A DNA stretch of 10,943 bases from Rhodospirillaceae bacterium (GTDB lineage: Bacteria > Pseudomonadota > Alphaproteobacteria > Rhodospirillales > Magnetovibrionaceae), in contig NVSZ01000047.1 of assembly GCA_002732845.1 (NCBI GenBank), positions 11,673-22,615 of the forward strand, read 5' to 3'. Below are positions 7,353 to 10,943 of the stretch, in pieces. Under the pieces are notes generated by a model. It did not search any database. It was not told the origin of the DNA and was given only the letters and a program-made list of their open reading frames with translations. The first letter of the stretch is position 1, and each line of letters starts with the position of its first letter. The position numbers and the translations under genes were made by a program.

Positions 7353-7945
7353 GACACAGATTCCCATTTATTGCTGATTTGCATCATGCGCGGATCAGAT
7401 ACCATCATATGCCAGATAACGCCTTGAAAGCCTTCTGAATGCGGCGTGATGTTTGCGTCATTCACAATCGGCACAATTACACAGGCATCAGCAACTTCAG
7501 CGGTATAGCCATCAGGACGCCCAACAATACCAACGATCTTGGCATTTACGCCTTGGGCGACTTCAAGCGCGTGTACAATATTCGCGCTGATGTTCTTTTC
7601 TTTATTGCCACCGCCAACGGAAAGAACAAACACACAGTCATTTTCCCTAATCTGACTGCCTTTTAACCATTCAGCAAAAACCGTATGCCAGCCTTCATCA
7701 TTGGTGCGGGCGGTTAATTCGGCAACGTTATCAACCGGGGCATAAACTTCCATCCCAGCCAGTTTGCGAAAATCATTAACCGCGTGAGAACAATTCGCAG
7801 CACTACCGCCAACACCCAAAATAAACAACCGCCCTTTGGCTTCACGGGTTGCCAACAAAACTTGGATCATATTTTCGATGGCCTCTTGATCAAGTTGATC
7901 AAGAATTGATTTTGACTCTTGGATGTATTTTGCAACGTGTGACAT
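7349..7945 (-). CDS. SIS-domain sugar-phosphate isomerase (GmhA-like), copy 1
   Basis: Predicted 198-residue single-domain SIS protein, close in size to sedoheptulose-7-phosphate isomerase GmhA. The phosphate-binding loop FILGVGGSAANCSHAVNDF spans residues 41-59. The second phosphosugar loop reads LSVGGGNKEKN (108-118) where GmhA has a TSGNS-type sequence, so it is a divergent subgroup. The ATG at 7945 has AGGT about 9 bases upstream. The gene lies 77 bases after the dehydrogenase stop on the same strand and ends overlapping the epimerase stop in the four bases TTAA (7349-7352). A role as ketose/aldose phosphate isomerase or sugar-phosphate binding protein in precursor synthesis is likely; the heptose substrate of GmhA itself should not be assumed. 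Confidence 0.85.
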   Translation of the reverse strand: MSHVAKYIQESKSILDQLDQEAIENMIQVLLATREAKGRLFILGVGGSAANCSHAVNDFRKLAGMEVYAPVDNVAELTARTNDEGWHTVFAEWLKGSQIRENDCVFVLSVGGGNKEKNISANIVHALEVAQGVNAKIVGIVGRPDGYTAEVADACVIVPIVNDANITPHSEGFQGVIWHMMVSDPRMMQISNKWESVS

Positions 7946-8022
7946 GTGTTTTGACCTATGTAAAAAATTTCTAGAGCATGATTTTATACAATACCCGATA
8001 GCAACAGCCTACACATTAAAAT
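7946..8022 (-). promoter_or_regulatory. Spacer upstream of SIS copy 1, with its ribosome binding site
   Basis: This 77-base AT-rich gap between the dehydrogenase stop and the SIS start holds an AGGT Shine-Dalgarno-like element about 9 bases before the ATG and a TATAAAAT-like -10 candidate without a well-spaced -35. It is long enough for a secondary promoter, but no hairpin terminator is evident, so co-transcription with the dehydrogenase remains likely. Confidence 0.3.
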
Positions 8023-9006
8023 TTACAGGAAATTATCAGCGATCGCTTCATGAGCGTCCTCTAATCCATCTATTGCGGATTGCCCCATCATCAAAATAGC
8101 CTCAATTGCTGAACCACCAATATGAGGCGACACCAAAAAGTTGGGGAGTGAAATGAGTTCCTTGTCATCTGGGGGTTCTGTCGCAAAAACATCAAAAGCA
8201 GCCCCCCCCAAGCGGCCTTCTTTCAAGGCCTCCTTTAAAGCACGTTCATCAACAACATTTCCACGACACGTGTTTATCAAAATAGCATCATGTTTCATAT
8301 AGGAGAGGCACTGCGCTGAAATCATGCCCCGCGTACTGTCATCTAAGGGTAGGTGTAAACTAACAACATCTGCACGTCTTAAAACGTCTTCCAAGCTGGT
8401 TTGCTTAACATTAAGTTCTGCACAAGCTTCAGGAAATTCAACAATATCATGGGCAAGTATTTCACATTTAAATGGGGCCAACATTTTGGCGAGATCTTTG
8501 CCAATATGCCCAAAGCCAATGATTCCAACACATTTTTCAGTCAATTGGCGACCAATATGCTGACGCCAAGTGCCGCTTAAAACCTCTCGGTGGGCCGCCG
8601 GGACATGGCGCAACATCGAAATGGCGTTCGCAATGACAAGTTCTGAAACAGAGCGGCGATTAACACCACCTTTCCAACCAAAATAGATGTCATGACGATG
8701 AAGAGCATCAAGATCAATCATATCAAAACCGACCCCGTATTTTGATATGACCTTCAAATCTGGTAAATTCGCCACAACATCTTCGGTAATATATTCGAGG
8801 GCCGTAATCGCCATATCATGCCCCGATAAAAAGCGAATAAGCTCGTCACCAGACAAAGACTTACCTTCATCATTGAAGGTGGTATTTGGAAAACGTTTGA
8901 GGAGGCGCTTGCGTAAAACTTGATTGTTCGAAAAAGAACGAGATGTCACAGCCACTCGCCAATCAGAAGATGGCATATGCTTATCTGATTTATTATTTTG
9001 AATCAT
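8023..9006 (-). CDS. D-2-hydroxyacid dehydrogenase (3-phosphoglycerate dehydrogenase-like)
   Basis: Predicted 327-residue NAD(P)-dependent D-2-hydroxyacid dehydrogenase, interconverting a 2-hydroxy acid and a 2-keto acid. The catalytic-domain landmark KYGVGFDMID is at residues 89-98, the Rossmann motif GIIGFGHIGKDLA at 161-173 and HLPL at 218-221. The catalytic triad is complete: Arg248 in NTCRGNVVDE, Glu277 in ATEPP and His295 in SPHIGG. There is no ACT domain, so this is not the long regulated serine-pathway SerA. Flanked by two SIS isomerases and a phosphatase, it may process a sugar- or glycerate-type intermediate for the polysaccharide; that is inference. ATG at 9006 is used, and Met11 is an equally possible start because both have weak ribosome binding sites. 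Eight consecutive G encode part of LGGA just before the catalytic Glu. Confidence 0.88.
   Translation of the reverse strand: MIQNNKSDKHMPSSDWRVAVTSRSFSNNQVLRKRLLKRFPNTTFNDEGKSLSGDELIRFLSGHDMAITALEYITEDVVANLPDLKVISKYGVGFDMIDLDALHRHDIYFGWKGGVNRRSVSELVIANAISMLRHVPAAHREVLSGTWRQHIGRQLTEKCVGIIGFGHIGKDLAKMLAPFKCEILAHDIVEFPEACAELNVKQTSLEDVLRRADVVSLHLPLDDSTRGMISAQCLSYMKHDAILINTCRGNVVDERALKEALKEGRLGGAAFDVFATEPPDDKELISLPNFLVSPHIGGSAIEAILMMGQSAIDGLEDAHEAIADNFL
8202..8209 (-). repeat. Eight-base poly-G tract (C8 on the plus strand) within the hydroxyacid dehydrogenase gene
   Basis: Eight consecutive G on the coding strand span the codons for Leu266 to Ala269, in a conserved glycine-containing stretch of the family. 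A one-base slip would remove the catalytic Glu277 and His295. The tract is visible directly; biological switching is only a possibility. Confidence 0.5.
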
Positions 9007-9091
9007 ATTTTTTTCAGTTTTATATTCATACTATAAGGGCACAATAGCGGATTCTTCACCACAAAACCAACCAAATAGAGGATTGGCCATT
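9007..9091. promoter_or_regulatory. Short divergent intergenic region between dehydrogenase and phosphatase genes
   Basis: The two genes diverge from this roughly 85-base AT-rich stretch, so it must carry at least one promoter. Candidate -10 elements include TATAAG around 9032-9037 on the plus strand and TATAAA about 16 bases upstream of the dehydrogenase start on the minus strand; neither has a strong, well-spaced -35. Confidence 0.35.
9077..9082 (+). promoter_or_regulatory. Ribosome binding site deciding the phosphatase start
   Basis: AGAGGA here is a strong Shine-Dalgarno match. It abuts the first in-frame TTG (9083), leaving no spacer, but lies 9 bases before the second TTG (9092), a workable distance. 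The second TTG is therefore preferred; an ATT at 9089 would be the only other in-frame option nearby. Confidence 0.6.
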
Positions 9092-9874
9092 TTGAACACT
9101 CTAGATAAAGAAACGATTTACAGCCTTCTTGAACGCGCCGGAGAAAGTGCACAAAAAGCGGGCCATGCCCTAATGGCCAACAAAGCCGAATGGAGCGTCG
9201 TTAACTCTAATGTATCAAGAGACATTAAGTTACAGGCGGATTGTGAGGCTGAAGCCATTATCATCGCCCATTTACAACAAGAACATCATTATCCAATTTT
9301 AGCAGAAGAATCAGGATGGCATGACCACGGTACGAGCGCACCCGAAATCTTTTGGGTTATTGATCCTTTAGATGGTACCGCAAACTTTTTTTCAGAAATT
9401 CCCTTTTGTGGGCCTGCTATTGCGCTCATTCAGCATGGAAAGCCAATTCTTGGGGCCATCTTTGACATCAATCATAATGAATTGTTCCTCGGGGCCACCC
9501 AAATTGGCGCGACGTTAAATGGTGAGCCTATTCATGTCAGAAAAACCTCCGAAAAATCTCAAGCTACATTGATGACAGGCTTTCCCGTAAATCGCGATTT
9601 TTCAGATGAAGGAATGATCCGATTTGCAAGAGAAGCCGCAAAATGGAAAAAAGTTCGTATGATGGGATCCGCAGCACTATCATTGGCTTATGTTGCCGCC
9701 GGACGTGCCGATGCCTATCACGAAGAATCCATCATGATGTGGGATGTTGCTGCGGGCTTAGCCATTGTCGAAGCCGCTGGCGGATGCGTTGAATTCAACA
9801 AAACAGCTTTTGATAAACCTCTAGACGTTTCGGCTGGAAACAAGCTGGTGTCCGTCGACTTAAAGGATCGCTAG
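9092..9874 (+). CDS. Inositol-monophosphatase-family sugar phosphatase
   Basis: Predicted 260-residue Mg2+-dependent phosphatase of the IMPase/FBPase/CysQ superfamily, removing phosphate from a polyol, sugar or nucleotide phosphate. The metal-binding motifs are intact: AEES (Glu72-Glu73), WVIDPLDGTANF (Asp91, Asp94, Thr96) and the C-terminal MMWDVAAG (Asp218), with GSAALSLAYVAAGRADAY (192-209) between. Length is normal for the family. The start is TTG at 9092, chosen for its ribosome binding site; TTG at 9083 would add three residues. It is the only plus-strand gene of the isomerase-dehydrogenase module and ends 4 bases before the convergent stop of SIS copy 2. In polysaccharide loci such enzymes can dephosphorylate a sugar-phosphate intermediate, as the HisB-like GmhB phosphatase does in heptose synthesis. 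The substrate is unknown here, and a CysQ-type nucleotidase role is not excluded. Confidence 0.87.
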   Translation: MNTLDKETIYSLLERAGESAQKAGHALMANKAEWSVVNSNVSRDIKLQADCEAEAIIIAHLQQEHHYPILAEESGWHDHGTSAPEIFWVIDPLDGTANFFSEIPFCGPAIALIQHGKPILGAIFDINHNELFLGATQIGATLNGEPIHVRKTSEKSQATLMTGFPVNRDFSDEGMIRFAREAAKWKKVRMMGSAALSLAYVAAGRADAYHEESIMMWDVAAGLAIVEAAGGCVEFNKTAFDKPLDVSAGNKLVSVDLKDR

Positions 9875-9878
9875 TTCT

Positions 9879-10487
9879 TCAGTTTTTTACGACACGGCTA
9901 AGATACGCCCCGACCAAATGATCTAAAAACATGTGCATGTCTTCTACAGGACCATATTCACCCTTGGGCGTTTTAATCAAAACATTCAACTCAGCAACCT
10001 TCATGCACAGACCACCATCAAAGCCCACCAACGCAACTGTATGCGCATCATTTAATTTTGCATACTCTAAAGCCTTAACAATATTTGCAGAATTTCCAGA
10101 CGCGGAAATGGCAACAACAACATCTCCAGGTTCCATTTGCGTCTGAAGTTGCTGAATAAATATCTCGTCATATCCATCATCATTAGAAATGGCACTGATG
10201 ACGGCAACATTATCCGTTAAGCTCAAGGCTCTAAAGGGCTTGTCGAGCGTGCGTGTGCCGATAGCAATATCGTTGGCAAAATGAGAGGCCGTAGCTGCAC
10301 TGCCGCCATTACCAATAAAAAATATACGTTTACTTTCTTCCCGAGCTTTCAAAAGAACCTGGATAAAGCTGGCCACCGCTTTGGCATCTATCTGAGATAA
10401 CAATTCCGATAAATAATCCGCGTATTTTCGAGCAAAAGCCGCAGGATCGCTTCCTGTTTCCTGAAATATTTGATCAAGTGTATTCAT
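9879..10487 (-). CDS. SIS-domain sugar-phosphate isomerase (GmhA-like), copy 2
   Basis: Predicted 202-residue phosphoheptose-isomerase-family protein, more canonical than copy 1. It has the first phosphate loop FFIGNGGSAATASHFANDI (56-74), SNDDGYDEIF (101-110), the second loop ISASGNSANIVKAL (127-140) and a C-terminal EDMHMFLDH (182-190) where GmhA keeps its catalytic His. The position matching the HFAEEL region of E. coli GmhA reads HFANDI, so the catalytic acid is altered or shifted and sedoheptulose 7-phosphate should not be assumed as substrate. ATG at 10487 is preceded by GAAGG about 12 bases upstream. It starts 15 bases after the stop of the oxidoreductase-like tail, suggesting an operon, and ends 4 bases from the convergent phosphatase. 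Confidence 0.87.
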   Translation of the reverse strand: MNTLDQIFQETGSDPAAFARKYADYLSELLSQIDAKAVASFIQVLLKAREESKRIFFIGNGGSAATASHFANDIAIGTRTLDKPFRALSLTDNVAVISAISNDDGYDEIFIQQLQTQMEPGDVVVAISASGNSANIVKALEYAKLNDAHTVALVGFDGGLCMKVAELNVLIKTPKGEYGPVEDMHMFLDHLVGAYLSRVVKN

Positions 10488-10502
10488 ACGTTTTGTTTAC
10501 CT

Positions 10503-10943
10503 TCAGTCTACTGTAATGCCATAACGGTCTCGCCATTCGGCATCCGCAACATATATTTTATACACCAATTCCATAGTCTTGTACGCATCGTCGCTTGTAC
10601 CAACGGTTACGGGTTTATCTTCAAAAAGTGAAGCAATTCTAATGCTTGCATTGTTTATAAATGGGTTTGGATACACAGTGGCATTAAAGCCAATATCTTC
10701 ATCTATTATAATAAAAGGATCGGTAATAGTCATTTTTATTTCGCTAAACCCAAAACAGCTACCGCCATAATTTGCAGTTGGTGTAACAAGTACATATCGT
10801 GCTGTTGCGCTATTAAAATCGGGACCATCTGTACCTTCATAATTAGACAAACCATTGGCTTGGTCTATAGAGAAATTACCTAAACTAGTCCAAGTAACGC
10901 CATCTAAGGAGTAATCAATATTAAAATCTTTAATGCCGTTGCT
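10503..10943 (-). CDS. Chimeric partial frame: discoidin-like domain, start of a T9SS sorting domain, then a Gfo/Idh/MocA-like C-terminus
   Basis: The frame enters from the right edge and shows 146 residues before TGA. Residues 1-71 look like the end of an F5/8 type C (discoidin) carbohydrate-binding domain: FNIDYSLDGVTWTSLG, then ARYVLVTPTANYGG (48-61) and CFGFSEIKM. Residues 86-103 match the opening of the Bacteroidota type IX secretion type A sorting domain (VYPNPF at 90-95, NASIRI at 98-103), which normally continues about 60 more residues with a GxY-type ending. Instead the last ~40 residues (DDAYKTMELVYKIYVADAEW at 118-137, then RDRYG) resemble the end of a Gfo/Idh/MocA oxidoreductase. 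A secreted surface-binding domain and a cytoplasmic sugar dehydrogenase tail do not belong together. The last 303 bases are about 35% GC by hand count, lower than the genes to the left. Likely a chimeric junction, not one functional protein. Confidence 0.6.
   Translation of the reverse strand, partial: SNGIKDFNIDYSLDGVTWTSLGNFSIDQANGLSNYEGTDGPDFNSATARYVLVTPTANYGGSCFGFSEIKMTITDPFIIIDEDIGFNATVYPNPFINNASIRIASLFEDKPVTVGTSDDAYKTMELVYKIYVADAEWRDRYGITVD
10570..10645. other. Probable junction between the polysaccharide locus and foreign sequence
   Basis: Left of this interval the reading frame fits an oxidoreductase tail placed 15 bases before SIS copy 2, as expected in a sugar operon. Right of it the sequence fits a Bacteroidota secreted protein. 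The short stretch reading DKPVTV would suit both families, so the exact break cannot be placed by eye. It may be an assembly artefact or, less likely, a genuine recombination point. Confidence 0.45.

Noticed and set aside
9872..9890. T6 run after the phosphatase stop as an intrinsic terminator
   Set aside because: No stable GC-rich stem precedes the T-run, and the run lies within the end of SIS copy 2.
10641..10943. A genuine type IX secreted adhesin encoded by this organism
   Set aside because: The sorting domain is cut off after its opening motif and continues as an unrelated cytoplasmic-type tail, and the rest of the window shows no Bacteroidota character.
1..10943. CRISPR arrays, tandem repeats, insertion sequences, tRNA genes
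   Set aside because: No regularly spaced repeats, transposase-like frames, terminal inverted repeats or cloverleaf-like sequences were seen; apart from the intergenic regions listed, the window is filled with coding sequence.

Overview
The window is most of a surface-polysaccharide (O-antigen or capsule type) biosynthesis locus from a Gram-negative bacterium. The Wzx/Wzy-type gene set, mid-range base composition (roughly 45% GC by eye) and compact operons suggest a proteobacterium, perhaps an alphaproteobacterium. That placement is an inference from gene types only, and no marker gene is present. The last ~300 bases at the right edge look different: about 35% GC by hand count, with a discoidin-like domain followed by the start of a Bacteroidota type IX secretion sorting domain. 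They probably do not belong to the same genome.

Left part (1-6225, all on the minus strand): one tightly packed operon read right to left. The order is a family 2 glycosyltransferase (TTG start), an 813-residue protein fusing a complete family 4 glycosyltransferase to a complete Wzx-type flippase, a Wzy-like repeat-unit polymerase, a second family 4 glycosyltransferase (GTG start), and an asparagine synthetase-like amidotransferase cut by the left edge. Junctions are an overlapping TAATG or gaps of 5-29 bases. Together the genes would assemble a lipid-linked repeat unit, flip it and polymerise it; the amidotransferase may amidate a sugar acid. No initiating phosphoglycosyl transferase and no chain-length or export genes are visible.

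Middle (6226-6464): a 239-base AT-rich divergent promoter region. It is followed on the plus strand by an extended SDR sugar-nucleotide epimerase/dehydratase (6465-7352), whose stop codon overlaps that of the convergent gene after it.

Right part (7349-10487): a sugar-phosphate module in mixed orientation. It holds SIS isomerase 1 (minus), a D-2-hydroxyacid dehydrogenase (minus), an inositol-monophosphatase-family phosphatase (plus) and SIS isomerase 2 (minus). Upstream of SIS 2, the last ~40 residues of an apparent Gfo/Idh/MocA-type oxidoreductase run in frame into the foreign-looking discoidin/sorting-domain sequence. The module probably makes an unusual sugar or polyol precursor, but its product cannot be read from sequence.

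Main points for a second look: the glycosyltransferase-flippase fusion, the chimeric right end, the two-isomerase cassette, and two 8-base poly-G tracts inside coding regions. No tRNA, rRNA, CRISPR array, insertion sequence or convincing intrinsic terminator was seen.
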